Assembly (NCBI RefSeq): GCF_002211305.1
Contig: NZ_LOKW01000008.1
Coordinates: 62,001-126,000 of the forward strand
Length of the DNA stretch: 64,000 nucleotides
Direction of reading: 5' to 3'
Source of the DNA: Rhizobium sp. R634
Lineage (GTDB): Bacteria > Pseudomonadota > Alphaproteobacteria > Rhizobiales > Rhizobiaceae
The position numbers and the translations under genes were made by a program. Under the pieces are notes generated by a model. That model was not told where the DNA came from and searched no databases. It saw nothing but the letters and a program-made list of their open reading frames with translations. Each line of letters starts with the position of its first letter. Position 1 is the first letter of the stretch. This document shows, in pieces, positions 1 through 8,705 of the stretch.

Positions 1-67
1 TCGCCCTCCATCATTCCGCCTTATGCTGGTGCTCAATGTGCGCATTTACCCCCTTATGAGGAAGCTT

Positions 68-1771
68 ATGGCCCCCACGACTCGCTCGCCCTTCAGACGA
101 ACGCTCGCGCTACTGGCCAGCGCCGCAATCCTGGCCCAGGCCGGCGTGAGTGGGGTTGCTTATGCGCAGACCGCGCCTGAAGCGGCCGCACCCGGGGTTG
201 CCACGCCTGCGCCTCCCGCCGCTGCGCAGACCGCTCCGGCGCCTGCCGCGCCACAGCAGACCCCGGCGATCCAGTCCGCGGTGCCGGGCAATGGTCCGGC
301 TTCGGTCGCCGATCTCGCCGAAGGCCTGCTCGATGCCGTGGTCAACATCTCGACATCGCAGAACGTGAAGGACGACGAGGGCGTCGGCCCGGCGCCGCGC
401 GCCCCCGATGGATCGCCTTTCCAGGAGTTCTTCAACGATTTCTTCGACAAGAAGCAGGGCAACAAAGGCCCCAACCACAATGTCAGCTCGCTCGGCTCCG
501 GCTTCGTCATCGATCCGGCCGGCTATATCGTCACCAACAATCACGTGATCGAGGGCGCCGACGATATCGAGGTCAATTTCGCTAATGGCTCGAAGCTCAA
601 GGCGAAGCTGATCGGCACGGATACGAAGACCGATCTTTCGGTGCTGAAGGTCGAGCCGAAGGCGCCGCTGAAAGCGGTCAAATTCGGCGATTCCAGCGAG
701 ATGCGCATCGGCGATTGGGTGATGGCGATCGGCAATCCGTTCGGCTTCGGCGGTTCGGTGACGGTCGGCATCATTTCCGGGCGTGGTCGCAACATCAATG
801 CCGGCCCCTACGACAACTTCATCCAGACGGATGCGGCGATCAACAAGGGCAATTCCGGCGGCCCGCTCTTCAACATGAAGGGTGAAGTCATCGGCATCAA
901 TACGGCGATCATCTCGCCGAGCGGCGGCTCGATCGGCATCGGCTTCTCGGTGCCGTCGGAACTCGCCTCCGGCGTCGTCGCGCAGCTGCGCGAATATGGC
1001 GAGACGCGGCGCGGCTGGCTCGGCGTGCGCATCCAGCCCGTGACCGACGATATCGCCGACAGCCTCGGGCTTGATACGGCCAAGGGCGCGCTGGTCGCCG
1101 GCGTCATCAAGGGCGGACCGGTCGACGACGGCTCGATCAAGGCGGGCGACGTCATCCTGAAATTCGACGGCAAGGCCGTCAACGAAATGCGCGATCTTCC
1201 GCGCGTGGTGGCGGAAAGTGCCGTCGGCAAGCAGGTCGACGTCGTCGTGCTGCGCGACGGCAAGGAGCAGACCGTCAAGGTGACGCTCGGCCGCCTCGAA
1301 GACAGCGACCAGGCGGCGGCGTCTGGCGGTTCGCAGGACGGCGTGATCACGCCGGATCCTGACGAGAACAACGATATGGACCAGCCGGATACGGGCGATC
1401 AGGTCCAGCCGGCGCCCGATGCGCCCGACCAGAATCAGGGCCAGGATCAGGCGACGCCGGATACAGGCACGCCGAAGAACGTGCTCGGCCTGTCGCTGTC
1501 GCTGCTCAGCCCCGAAACGCGCAAGGCCTTCGGCATCGCCGAAAGCGTCGACGGCGTCGTCGTGACCGAAGTGACGCCCGGCTCCGCCTCGGCCGAAAAG
1601 GGCCTGAAGCCCGGCGACGTGATCGTCGAGGTGGCCCAGGAGTTCATGAAGTCGCCGGACGCGGTCGCCTCCAAGGTGCAGGCGCTGAAACGCGAAGGCC
1701 GCCGCAACGCCCAGCTCATGATCGCATCCGCCAATGGCGATCTGCGTTTCGTGGCGGTCCCTATGGAATAG
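68..1771 (+). CDS. degP: DegP/HtrA-family periplasmic serine endoprotease (Do)
   Basis: Periplasmic protease/chaperone that degrades misfolded envelope proteins. From the ATG at 68 the product is 567 residues: a basic N-terminus and hydrophobic signal segment ending near AYA-Q, a Pro/Ala-rich linker, a trypsin-like domain and two PDZ domains. The catalytic triad is visible as His159 (TNNHVIEG), Asp189 (TDLSVL) and Ser263 (GNSGGP). An acidic Asp/Gln/Pro linker separates the PDZ domains. I chose ATG 68 over in-frame starts at 23 and 56 because GAGGAAG lies just upstream. Length and domain order are typical of rhizobial Do proteases. A strong palindrome follows the stop. Confidence 0.95.
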   Translation: MAPTTRSPFRRTLALLASAAILAQAGVSGVAYAQTAPEAAAPGVATPAPPAAAQTAPAPAAPQQTPAIQSAVPGNGPASVADLAEGLLDAVVNISTSQNVKDDEGVGPAPRAPDGSPFQEFFNDFFDKKQGNKGPNHNVSSLGSGFVIDPAGYIVTNNHVIEGADDIEVNFANGSKLKAKLIGTDTKTDLSVLKVEPKAPLKAVKFGDSSEMRIGDWVMAIGNPFGFGGSVTVGIISGRGRNINAGPYDNFIQTDAAINKGNSGGPLFNMKGEVIGINTAIISPSGGSIGIGFSVPSELASGVVAQLREYGETRRGWLGVRIQPVTDDIADSLGLDTAKGALVAGVIKGGPVDDGSIKAGDVILKFDGKAVNEMRDLPRVVAESAVGKQVDVVVLRDGKEQTVKVTLGRLEDSDQAAASGGSQDGVITPDPDENNDMDQPDTGDQVQPAPDAPDQNQGQDQATPDTGTPKNVLGLSLSLLSPETRKAFGIAESVDGVVVTEVTPGSASAEKGLKPGDVIVEVAQEFMKSPDAVASKVQALKREGRRNAQLMIASANGDLRFVAVPME

Positions 1772-1851
1772 GGAGCGGCGGCGATGGCTTCGCCGCCACA
1801 GATTCTACTTCCCTCACCAAGGCAGTTTACGTAGAGACGGGCACCACCTTT

Positions 1852-1890
1852 CCTCCCTCATCCCTGTGACAAGCACAGGGATGAGGGAGG
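1852..1890. repeat. Perfect 17-bp-arm palindrome after degP
   Basis: Arms 1852-1868 and 1874-1890 are perfect reverse complements around the 5-nt loop ACAAG. There is no clear T run, so it may act as an mRNA 3' stabiliser or bidirectional attenuator. The core (ATCCCTGTG/CACAGGGAT) recurs at 29458-29480, 29565-29587, about 38594-38612 and 38695-38717, which marks it as a dispersed rhizobial repeat and not a gene-specific terminator. Confidence 0.8.
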
Positions 1891-1966
1891 TCGGATTAAA
1901 CGTCCGCGTCAAACTTCATGCCGACACATTCGATAGCGCCGGATGGTCCATGATCGACGAGGTGAT

Positions 1967-2149
1967 TTAGTAATCGTCCGGAGACGATGAGCTTTTCGAC
2001 AGGCCCGTGGAGAAATTGTCCTTTCGCGCGAACCGCCAGCGGTTATCCACTCTCTCCGGAATGTCGCTGGTGTCGATATCTTTGTCCTCAAGCGCTTCCA
2101 ACGCGCGAAGTTCCGTCAGCTGTTCATCAGTCGAAGTGCTCTTGCTCAT
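1967..2149 (-). CDS. Small acidic hypothetical protein (60 aa)
   Basis: Short ORF starting MSKSTSTDEQLTEL, rich in Glu/Asp/Ser, with an acidic middle (EALEDKDIDTSDIPERVDNRW). It lies on the same strand as serB, 25 bp beyond its stop, so it could be the last gene of that transcript. I do not recognise a family with certainty. The DIDTSDIPE stretch recalls BrnA-type antitoxins, but no BrnT toxin lies next to it and the DNA-binding C-terminus is absent. An overlapping frame (1909-2091) has poorer composition. Moderate confidence that it is a gene. Confidence 0.5.
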   Translation of the reverse strand: MSKSTSTDEQLTELRALEALEDKDIDTSDIPERVDNRWRFARKDNFSTGLSKSSSSPDDY

Positions 2150-2174
2150 TCATTTTCTTAGCACGATTGAACAT

Positions 2175-3065
2175 TCAGCCCGTCACAAAATCCGTCTTCC
2201 TGTACCCCTGGATATAGAGCAGCGCGGTCAGGTCGGCGTGGTTAATGCGCATTTTAGCCTGGGCGGCGACGGTGGGCTTGGCGTGGAGGGCGACGCCGGA
2301 GCCGGCGAGCTGCAGCATGCCGAGGTCGTTGGCGCCGTCGCCGACGGCCATCGCTTCCGCCGGCGAAATGCCGAGGCTGGCTGAGATTTCGTTCAGCGCA
2401 TCGACCTTCGCCTGTTTGCCGAGAATCGGTTCGGCGACGAAACCTGAGAGGACGCCGCCCTCTTCGAGCAGCGTGTTCGCGCGGTTCTCGTCAAAGCCGA
2501 GGGTTGCGGCGATGCGGCTCGTAAAGACGGTGAAGCCGCCGGAGACGAGGGCGGTATAGTGGCCCTTCGATTTCATCGTGGCGATCAGCTCCGGGCCGCC
2601 CGGGGTCAGCGTGATGCGCTTGGCGATGACCTCGTCGACGACCGAGATCGGCAGGCCTTTCAAGAGTGCCACACGCTCACGCAGCGCCGGTTCGAAGGCG
2701 ATCTCGCCGTTCATGGCGCGGGCGGTGATGTCGGCGACCTTTTCTTTCAGGCCGACTTCGGCGGCGAGCTCGTCGATGCATTCCTGGCCGATCATCGTCG
2801 AATCCATGTCGGCGATCAGCAGCTTCTTGCGGCGGCTGTCCTGCTCCTGGATGACGAGGTCGATCGGCGCGCTTGCGATGACGGCGAGAAGATTGGCCTC
2901 TGCCGCCTCAGCATCCGTGCCGTCGCGCAGCGCGATATCGCAGGCAATGCCGTCGGCCAGCCAGTAGAGACCGGATGCGTTCACGGCCCCGGCCGCCTGT
3001 TCGGCGATCTCCGGGATCAGGACAGGATTTGACGGATTGGCAACAAGCGTGGCAACGAGGGCCAT
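2175..3065 (-). CDS. serB: Phosphoserine phosphatase SerB
   Basis: Last step of serine synthesis: phosphoserine to serine. The 296-residue product has an N-terminal regulatory region, then a HAD core with the nucleophile motif DMDSTMIGQE (first Asp nucleophile), a conserved Lys/Ser segment, and the Mg-binding C-terminal motif VGDGANDLGML. I chose the start MALVATLVANP at 3065 because AGAAGG precedes it on the minus strand; an upstream in-frame Met would lie deep inside miaA. The start codon interlocks with that of miaA on the other strand (shared CATG at 3063-3066), so each gene's ribosome-binding region lies in or next to the other gene's 5' end. Confidence 0.95.
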   Translation of the reverse strand: MALVATLVANPSNPVLIPEIAEQAAGAVNASGLYWLADGIACDIALRDGTDAEAAEANLLAVIASAPIDLVIQEQDSRRKKLLIADMDSTMIGQECIDELAAEVGLKEKVADITARAMNGEIAFEPALRERVALLKGLPISVVDEVIAKRITLTPGGPELIATMKSKGHYTALVSGGFTVFTSRIAATLGFDENRANTLLEEGGVLSGFVAEPILGKQAKVDALNEISASLGISPAEAMAVGDGANDLGMLQLAGSGVALHAKPTVAAQAKMRINHADLTALLYIQGYRKTDFVTG

Positions 3066-3960
3066 GATGGAAAACCTTCTGAGCGTAGAGAACGCGATCC
3101 TGATAACCGGGCCGACCGCCAGCGGCAAGTCCGCGCTCGCCGTCGAATTGGCGAAGCGTCACGGCGGCGCGGTGATCAACGCCGACAGCATGCAGGTCTA
3201 CGACACGCTGCGGGTGCTGACCGCGCGCCCGTCGGAGGAGGAGATGGGCGGCGTGCCGCATCATCTCTACGGCCATGTGCCGGCGGGTGCGGCTTATTCC
3301 ACCGGGGCCTGGCTGCGGGATGTGACCGCGCTCCTGCCGGCGCTCAGGGCGGCGGGGCAACTGCCGGTCTTCGTCGGCGGCACCGGGCTTTACTTCAAGG
3401 CGCTGACCGGCGGCCTCTCCGACATGCCCGACATACCCGAAGCGCTGCGAGAGGAATTGCGGGCGCGACTGCTGGAGGAGGGGCCGGACGCGCTCTATGC
3501 GGAGCTTGCCGAGGCCGATCCCGCAATGGCCGCAAGCCTCAATCGCCAGGACGGGCAGCGGATCGTCCGGGCGCTGGAGGTGGTGAAGGCAACGGGGCGC
3601 TCGATCGCGGATTTCCAGGGCCGGGCCGGACCTCAGGTCATCGATGTCGAGGAGGCTCGCAAGATCGTCGTGCTGCCGGACCGCGCCGTGCTGCATGCGC
3701 GCATCAACGGCCGTTTCGAAAAGATGCTGCAGCAGGGCGCGGAAGATGAGGTGAGGGCGCTGCTTGCGCTCGGCCTGCCCACCGAGGCGCCGGTCATGAA
3801 GGCCATCGGCGTCTCGCAGATCGCCGCCATGCTGAAGGGCGAGATGACGCGCGCGGAGGTGCTGGAGAAGGGTGCGGCGGCAACGCGGCAATATGCCAAG
3901 CGGCAAATGACGTGGTTCCGCAACCAGATGGATGAGAGCTGGGTGCGGCTGACGGTTTAG
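3064..3960 (+). CDS. miaA: tRNA dimethylallyltransferase MiaA
   Basis: Transfers a dimethylallyl group to A37 of tRNAs that read UNN codons. The 298-residue product begins near a P-loop (GPTASGKS), followed by the NADSMQVYD substrate-binding motif, the central GGTGLYFKAL segment and the C-terminal tRNA-binding region ending in QYAKRQMTWFRNQ. Tandem ATG codons at 3064 and 3067 are both possible starts; GAGG at about 3056 gives slightly better spacing to 3067. It is divergent from serB with overlapping start codons. It ends 15 bp before the convergent LprI-like gene, and no terminator is evident in that short gap. Confidence 0.96.
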   Translation: MMENLLSVENAILITGPTASGKSALAVELAKRHGGAVINADSMQVYDTLRVLTARPSEEEMGGVPHHLYGHVPAGAAYSTGAWLRDVTALLPALRAAGQLPVFVGGTGLYFKALTGGLSDMPDIPEALREELRARLLEEGPDALYAELAEADPAMAASLNRQDGQRIVRALEVVKATGRSIADFQGRAGPQVIDVEEARKIVVLPDRAVLHARINGRFEKMLQQGAEDEVRALLALGLPTEAPVMKAIGVSQIAAMLKGEMTRAEVLEKGAAATRQYAKRQMTWFRNQMDESWVRLTV

Positions 3961-3975
3961 CCGATCGTCATGCCT

Positions 3976-4656
3976 TCAGCCGCCGCATTTGTGCTGGGCG
4001 TCGGGCAGAATCCAGCTTTCCCGGGTGCGGTCGTTGGTCACCAGAAACAGTCTGCCGCTCTCGCCGGGGCTGCAATCGCGGTCGATTTGGACGAGGCACA
4101 TGGTCACCTGATCACCGGGTTTCGATCCGATCAGCGCCTCCTCGCGACGATAGGAGACCTGATAGCCGTCATTGGCGTAATCGACGCCCGTGCCGCTGTC
4201 GAAGTCCGCATCGCCATCGAGACGGGGATGGACCTCGACGATTGAGGTGGCCGCGCATTGGCCGACTTTCGCGGGGATAGCCTTGGCTTCGGGCGACCGG
4301 TTGCCGGCCAGGGACTTGGCGGAAATCCCTCCCATGAAATCGCTCTTGTCGGCCGAGATCGTCCAGAGGACGGCGAGATAGGCGCTCAGTATGCACGATC
4401 TGTCGCTGCCGCAATCGCGTCGGTCCGCCAGGAAGTTGCGAGCGGTATGGACGAGATCGTCACCGGTCGATGTCCTTTTCTGCGCGGCGTAGCGCTCGTT
4501 GAAAAGTTCGTCCAGGCGGGAAAGCTCGCTGTCTTCGCAGACGATCTTTTCATCGGCGCGGCTGGCCTTGCTGCAGTCGAAGCCGGCGGCTTCGGCGGCC
4601 GTCGCCAAGAGAAGACCGGCGCCGGTGATGATGATCGAGTTCAAGGTGGATCTCAT
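3976..4656 (-). CDS. Secreted LprI-like (DUF1311) protein
   Basis: 226-residue exported protein. The signal peptide (MRSTLNSIIITGAGLLLATAAEA) is followed by an N-terminal LprI/DUF1311-type domain (FDCSKASRADEKIVCEDSELSRLD) with its paired cysteines. The C-terminal half has further cysteines (CGSDRSC, CAATS, MCLVQIDRDC, HKCGG) that suggest disulfides in the periplasm. ATG 4656 was chosen because AAGAGGA precedes it; the longer frame to 4815 would add non-signal sequence. LprI proteins are described as lysozyme inhibitors; the role of this one is inferred only from the N-terminal domain. Divergent from the pirin gene. Confidence 0.8.
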   Translation of the reverse strand: MRSTLNSIIITGAGLLLATAAEAAGFDCSKASRADEKIVCEDSELSRLDELFNERYAAQKRTSTGDDLVHTARNFLADRRDCGSDRSCILSAYLAVLWTISADKSDFMGGISAKSLAGNRSPEAKAIPAKVGQCAATSIVEVHPRLDGDADFDSGTGVDYANDGYQVSYRREEALIGSKPGDQVTMCLVQIDRDCSPGESGRLFLVTNDRTRESWILPDAQHKCGG

Positions 4657-4747
4657 GATCGTCCTCTTTCGAAGCTGCCGCCGGCGGCGCAAGGCAAATG
4701 CCATTAGATCAGCTATAACAGGCGTGTTTGCAAGCGAGGTGGTTGCC

Positions 4748-5557
4748 ATGCTGCTCAAGGGAGAACGCAGCTTCATCGTGCGTGACATGGGAGGCTTCGT
4801 CATTCGCATCAACATGCCCGGATGGCTGAAGCCGAGGCCGAGCGATCACGGTCACGGCGCCCTCGCGATGGTGGTCGAATCCTTCCTCGATCCCGGACGC
4901 CTCGTCGCGATGCACGAGCACAGGAACGATGAAATCATCTCCTGGGTGCCTGACGGCGTCATGCGCCACGACGACAAGATCACCGGCCGGTTGACGACGG
5001 ACGCGGACCATCTCACGGTGATGAATGCCGGGCGCGGCTTCTGGCATTCGGAGCAGACGTTTACGTCGGATCCGCCTCTGCGCATGCTGCAGATCATGGT
5101 GCGGCCGAATGCGGTCGATCTTGAACCGAGGATTCAACACGGGCCGATTTTACCGGCGCCGCTGAACAGCTGGAGACATCTGGTCGGACCGGAAGGCGGG
5201 CCGGCGCCCTTCTTCGTGCGCAATGCCGTCGATTTCTTCGATATCCGGCTGGAGCCCGGCGTTCGCGTCGAACTTCCCAATAAGCCGGAGCGGGATCTCT
5301 ATTTCTATGTCTTCAGCGGTTCCGTCGTTATCGATGGGCAGACCTTCTGCGAGGCCGAGCAGGGCCTGCTGCTTCAGGATCGGCGATTGACCGTCGAGGC
5401 GGCGTCTCCAAGCGTGATGGTCGCTTTTCTGGTCGATGTGAAGGCTCCGGTCACAAGGCAGGGCACGATCGGCGATCACAGGAAGATCCCACCGCCTTTG
5501 GTTTTCCGTCTCCTGAAACGCTGGAAGCAGTTGCAGCGCCTGTGGCGGAGATCGTGA
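4748..5557 (+). CDS. Pirin-family bicupin protein
   Basis: 269-residue pirin-like protein. The N-terminal cupin carries the conserved PHxH-like region as MHEHRNDEIISWVPDG, then HLTVMNAGRGFWHSE, where a metal-binding His/Glu set is expected. The second cupin is degenerate (LYFYVFSGSVVIDGQ). Pirins bind Fe and some have quercetinase or regulatory activity; the function here is unknown. The start at 4748 follows GCGAGG; the same frame is open upstream to 4499 but that part is antisense to the LprI-like gene. The C-terminus is basic (LLKRWKQLQRLWRRS). Confidence 0.85.
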   Translation: MLLKGERSFIVRDMGGFVIRINMPGWLKPRPSDHGHGALAMVVESFLDPGRLVAMHEHRNDEIISWVPDGVMRHDDKITGRLTTDADHLTVMNAGRGFWHSEQTFTSDPPLRMLQIMVRPNAVDLEPRIQHGPILPAPLNSWRHLVGPEGGPAPFFVRNAVDFFDIRLEPGVRVELPNKPERDLYFYVFSGSVVIDGQTFCEAEQGLLLQDRRLTVEAASPSVMVAFLVDVKAPVTRQGTIGDHRKIPPPLVFRLLKRWKQLQRLWRRS

Positions 5558-5579
5558 AGTCTCCGCTCATACTGCGGTT

Positions 5580-7061
5580 TCAGATCACGCGCATCTCAAG
5601 GCGCAACAGTCTGACGAATTGATCGACCGCCGCCCGCAACTGGTCCGGCGGGAAGCCGCCGAAACCCAGCATCAGGCCGGGGCGGGCGGGCCGACCGGCA
5701 TACATCGGTGAGATGGCGCGAATCGCGATCCCGGCCGACATGGCGCGGGCTGCGAGCCGCACATCGTCGATCCCTTCGGGGAGCCACAGGAGAATATGCA
5801 TGCCCTGGTCGCTCGGCTGAATGCGGCAGGTCTCGGGCAGGGACTGCTCCAGGCAGGAGAGCAGGATGGCGCGGCGTTCGGCATAGAGGCCGCGGATGCG
5901 GCGGATATGGGCTTCGAAATAGCCCTCCTTCATATAGGCGGCGAGGACATGTTGCTCGGTGGTCGGCGAATGCCGGTCGAGAATGGCGCGCGCCCCGGCG
6001 AAGGCTTCCGCAAGCGCCGGAGGGGCGATGACATAACCGAGGCGCAGCGAGGGAAAGAGCACCTTGCTGAAGGTGCCGAGATAGACGACGCGTGAAGGGC
6101 GGAGGCCCTGCATCGACGGGAAGGGGTGCCCGGCGTAGCGCAGTTCGCTGTCGTAGTCGTCCTCGACGATCCAGGCGCGGTTCTGGACGGCCCAGCCGAT
6201 CAGGGCGTTGCGCCGCGCCATGCTGAGCGGCATGCCGACCGGATATTGGTGCGATGGCGTCACGAAGGCGGCGCGCGCCTGCGGGCAGAGTTCCAGGCCG
6301 CGCTCAACGTTCATTCCCTGCGCATCGACGGGAATGCGGTGCGTGCGCAGGCCGAGATCGTCGAGCACGGCAGTGAGCCCGGGATAGGCCGGATCCTCGG
6401 CCCAGACGGGATCGTCGCGCGACAGCAGCACGCGACCGGCCATGTAGAGACCCTGCTGGGTGCCCGATGTGACGATCACCTGGCCCGGTTCGCAATGAAC
6501 CGCCCGGGCGCGGCGGACATGGTCGGCTATGGCGATGCGCAGTTCGAGCAAGCCCATCGGATCGTGATAGCCCGCGGGAGCCGCCTCTTTCGAGGCGCGC
6601 ACGCGATTGCTAAGACGGCGCCAGTTGTCGTCGGGCGCAATGCCGGCGGCCGGCACCGCGATGGCGAAGGGAACGGGCGGGTGCGGGGTGAGCGCGCGGG
6701 CGGCGGCGATCAGCCGCGCAGCCGGGGCGGGCAAGTCGATGGCCTCGGCAATTGGCGGCACGGGTGTGGGCGGCAGCGCCGGAGCAGCATCCATCAGGGC
6801 GGCGGCGACACGCGTTCCGGCGCCGATTCTTGCTTCGAGGTAGCCCTCGGCGGTCAGTTGATCGAAAACGTCGACGACGGTGCCGCGGGCGATCTTCAGG
6901 GAAGCCGCAAGGGTGCGCGTCGAGGGGAGGCGCTCGCCTGATCTCAGCTCGCCACGGGCAATGGCGCTTCTGAGGGCCTGCGCGAGTTGGCGGCTGATAT
7001 TGGCGGTTCGACCGATCGCCTGGAGCGAGGGGATTTCGATGGTGCTGCGCCGCTTGGACAT
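5580..7061 (-). CDS. MocR-type regulator (GntR HTH fused to aminotransferase fold)
   Basis: 493-residue PLP-dependent transcriptional regulator. N-terminal winged helix (about 15-80: QLAQALRSAIARGELRSGERLPSTR), then a fold-type I aminotransferase domain with TSGTQQGL, the DDYDSELRY segment and the PLP-lysine region GTFSKVLFPS. Family members (GabR, PdxR) sense an amine or PLP through the aminotransferase domain and usually control the divergent gene. Here that is a LysE exporter followed by a DapA-like lyase, so an amino acid or derivative is the likely signal. Start at ATG 7061 (MSKRRST) gives the usual N-terminal spacing; upstream Met codons would extend into the operator region. Confidence 0.92.
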   Translation of the reverse strand: MSKRRSTIEIPSLQAIGRTANISRQLAQALRSAIARGELRSGERLPSTRTLAASLKIARGTVVDVFDQLTAEGYLEARIGAGTRVAAALMDAAPALPPTPVPPIAEAIDLPAPAARLIAAARALTPHPPVPFAIAVPAAGIAPDDNWRRLSNRVRASKEAAPAGYHDPMGLLELRIAIADHVRRARAVHCEPGQVIVTSGTQQGLYMAGRVLLSRDDPVWAEDPAYPGLTAVLDDLGLRTHRIPVDAQGMNVERGLELCPQARAAFVTPSHQYPVGMPLSMARRNALIGWAVQNRAWIVEDDYDSELRYAGHPFPSMQGLRPSRVVYLGTFSKVLFPSLRLGYVIAPPALAEAFAGARAILDRHSPTTEQHVLAAYMKEGYFEAHIRRIRGLYAERRAILLSCLEQSLPETCRIQPSDQGMHILLWLPEGIDDVRLAARAMSAGIAIRAISPMYAGRPARPGLMLGFGGFPPDQLRAAVDQFVRLLRLEMRVI

Positions 7062-7064
7062 CGT

Positions 7065-7157
7065 GAAAATGGTCCATCTATATTCCTGAAAATGGAGCTT
7101 CATGATGAACCATTTTTCCAAGAGAAGGAAGCATATCGGCAGCTTCTGGAAAATGGT
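7065..7157. promoter_or_regulatory. Candidate MocR operator: GAAAATGG repeats
   Basis: GAAAATGG occurs as direct copies at 7065-7072, 7088-7095 (23 bp apart) and 7149-7156, with an inverted near-copy (CCATTTTTC) at 7110-7118. They lie between the divergent MocR and LysE genes. Direct-repeat operators are established for the GabR/PdxR type of regulator. The copy at 7149 overlaps the likely LysE start. Confidence 0.55.
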
Positions 7158-7773
7158 CATGCAGGATCTTCTCGTCGTCTATATCGCCTATATCATCGCG
7201 GCAGGCAGTCCGGGGCCAAGCAACATGGCCATCATGAACGTGGCGATGAGCCGGGGGCGCCGGCCGGCGCTCGCGCTTGCCGCAGGCGTCATCACCATGT
7301 CGACATGCTGGGGGCTGATCGCGGTCACCGGGATCTCGACGCTGCTTGTGAGCTATGTCCATGCGCTGCTCGTCGTCAAGCTCGCCGGCGGCGTCTACCT
7401 GCTCTGGCTCGCCTGGAAAGCGGCCCGCTCGGCCATCACTTCTGAGGTGACGGCGGGCGAGGTCGTGCGGCCCGCCGTCCCGCTCGTCGCGCTTTATCGG
7501 CGCGGGATCCTGATGCATCTCGGCAATCCGAAAGCGGTTCTCGGCTGGGTCGCGATCATGTCGCTCGGCCTCAAGCCCGGCGCTTCGCCTGAAATGGCCG
7601 TCACGGCCTTCGGCGGCTGCGTGCTTCTGGGGATCACGATATTCGCCGGCTATGCGCTGCTCTTTTCGACCGCGCCGATGGTGCGCGCCTATGCCCGGGC
7701 GTGGCGCTGGATCGAGGCCAGTCTCGCCGTCTTCTTCGCGGGCGCCGGATCGCGCCTGCTGTTCTCCCACTGA
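7153..7773 (+). CDS. LysE/RhtB-family amino acid exporter
   Basis: Inner-membrane translocator of about 206 residues with roughly six hydrophobic segments and the family motif GSPGPSNM near the N-terminus, plus GNPKAVLGW before the last segments. Such proteins export amino acids or small metabolites. Start uncertain: 7153 or 7159 gives the family-typical N-terminus; 7102/7105 has a better SD-like GGAG but adds a basic 17-residue tail. It is divergent from the MocR regulator and sits 17 bp upstream of the DapA-like gene, so the two probably form one transcript under MocR control. Confidence 0.85.
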   Translation: MVMQDLLVVYIAYIIAAGSPGPSNMAIMNVAMSRGRRPALALAAGVITMSTCWGLIAVTGISTLLVSYVHALLVVKLAGGVYLLWLAWKAARSAITSEVTAGEVVRPAVPLVALYRRGILMHLGNPKAVLGWVAIMSLGLKPGASPEMAVTAFGGCVLLGITIFAGYALLFSTAPMVRAYARAWRWIEASLAVFFAGAGSRLLFSH

Positions 7774-7790
7774 TTGTTCAGGATCGCATC

Positions 7791-8705
7791 ATGTCTTCCG
7801 CTTCTCCGTTTCATGGTCTTTCGGCCTTCCCGCCAACGCCCGCCGATAGAAATGGCTTCGTCGACACCGAGGCCCTCGGCCGCCTGCTGGAACCGCAGTG
7901 CGGGGCCGGCGTGGCTTCCATCGGTCTTCTCGGCAGCACGGGGATTTACGCCTATCTCAGCCGCGAGGAGCGGCTGCGGGCGGTCAAGGTGGCGGTTGAA
8001 TGCGTGCGCGGCCGTGTTCCCCTTATCGTCGGCGCCGGCGCTTTGCGGACGGACCATGCCATGGATCTCGCCAGGGATGCCGAAGCTGCCGGCGCCGATG
8101 CGCTTCTCCTCGCACCCGTTTCCTACACGCCGCTGACCCAGGATGAGGCCTGCGAACATTTCCTGGCGGTGGCGAAGGCAACCGGGCTTCCGCTCTGCAT
8201 CTACAACAATCCCGGTACCACGCACTTCACCTTCAGCCGCGATCTGCTGCAACGCCTCTCCGATATCGAGACGATCAGGGCGGTGAAGATGCCGCTGCCG
8301 GCCGATGGCGATCTGAACGGGGAGATCGCGGCATTGCGAGAAAAGACCAGTCTCGCGATCGGCTATAGCGGCGACTGGGGTGCGGCCGAAGCGCTCTCAT
8401 CGGGCGCCGACGCCTGGTACAGCGTCGTCGCCGGCCTGCTTCCGCGCACGGCGCTCGCTCTGGCGAAAGCCGCCATGGCCGGCGATGAGGGCGAGGCGCG
8501 CCGGCTCGATGGCCTGCTGCAGCCGCTCTGGGGCGTGTTCAAGGCCTATGGAAGCATTCGCGTGGTCTATATGCTCGCCGGACACCTGTTCGGCGTGCCG
8601 ATGGAGCTACCGCGGCCGCTCTTGCCGCTTGGGCCGGCGGACCGGGAACGTGCGCTCGATGCGGCTCGGCCGCTAATCGCGCTGGAACGTCAATCCTTGT
8701 TGTAA
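7791..8705 (+). CDS. DapA-like dihydrodipicolinate synthase/N-acetylneuraminate lyase family protein
   Basis: 304-residue class I aldolase-type TIM barrel. Schiff-base Lys166 (AVKMP) and Tyr138 (YNNPGTT) sit where Lys161 and Tyr133 lie in DapA. The pyruvate-binding GTTGE motif is altered to GSTGIYAYLS, so it is probably not the housekeeping DHDPS. The substrate is not predictable, but co-transcription with a LysE exporter under a MocR regulator points to an amino- or keto-acid. Its last 16 bases overlap the 3' end of the convergent HerA-like gene. Confidence 0.85.
   Translation: MSSASPFHGLSAFPPTPADRNGFVDTEALGRLLEPQCGAGVASIGLLGSTGIYAYLSREERLRAVKVAVECVRGRVPLIVGAGALRTDHAMDLARDAEAAGADALLLAPVSYTPLTQDEACEHFLAVAKATGLPLCIYNNPGTTHFTFSRDLLQRLSDIETIRAVKMPLPADGDLNGEIAALREKTSLAIGYSGDWGAAEALSSGADAWYSVVAGLLPRTALALAKAAMAGDEGEARRLDGLLQPLWGVFKAYGSIRVVYMLAGHLFGVPMELPRPLLPLGPADRERALDAARPLIALERQSLL

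Noticed and set aside
1967..2149. BrnA antitoxin identity for the 60-aa ORF
   Set aside because: Only a short local resemblance and no BrnT partner next to it.
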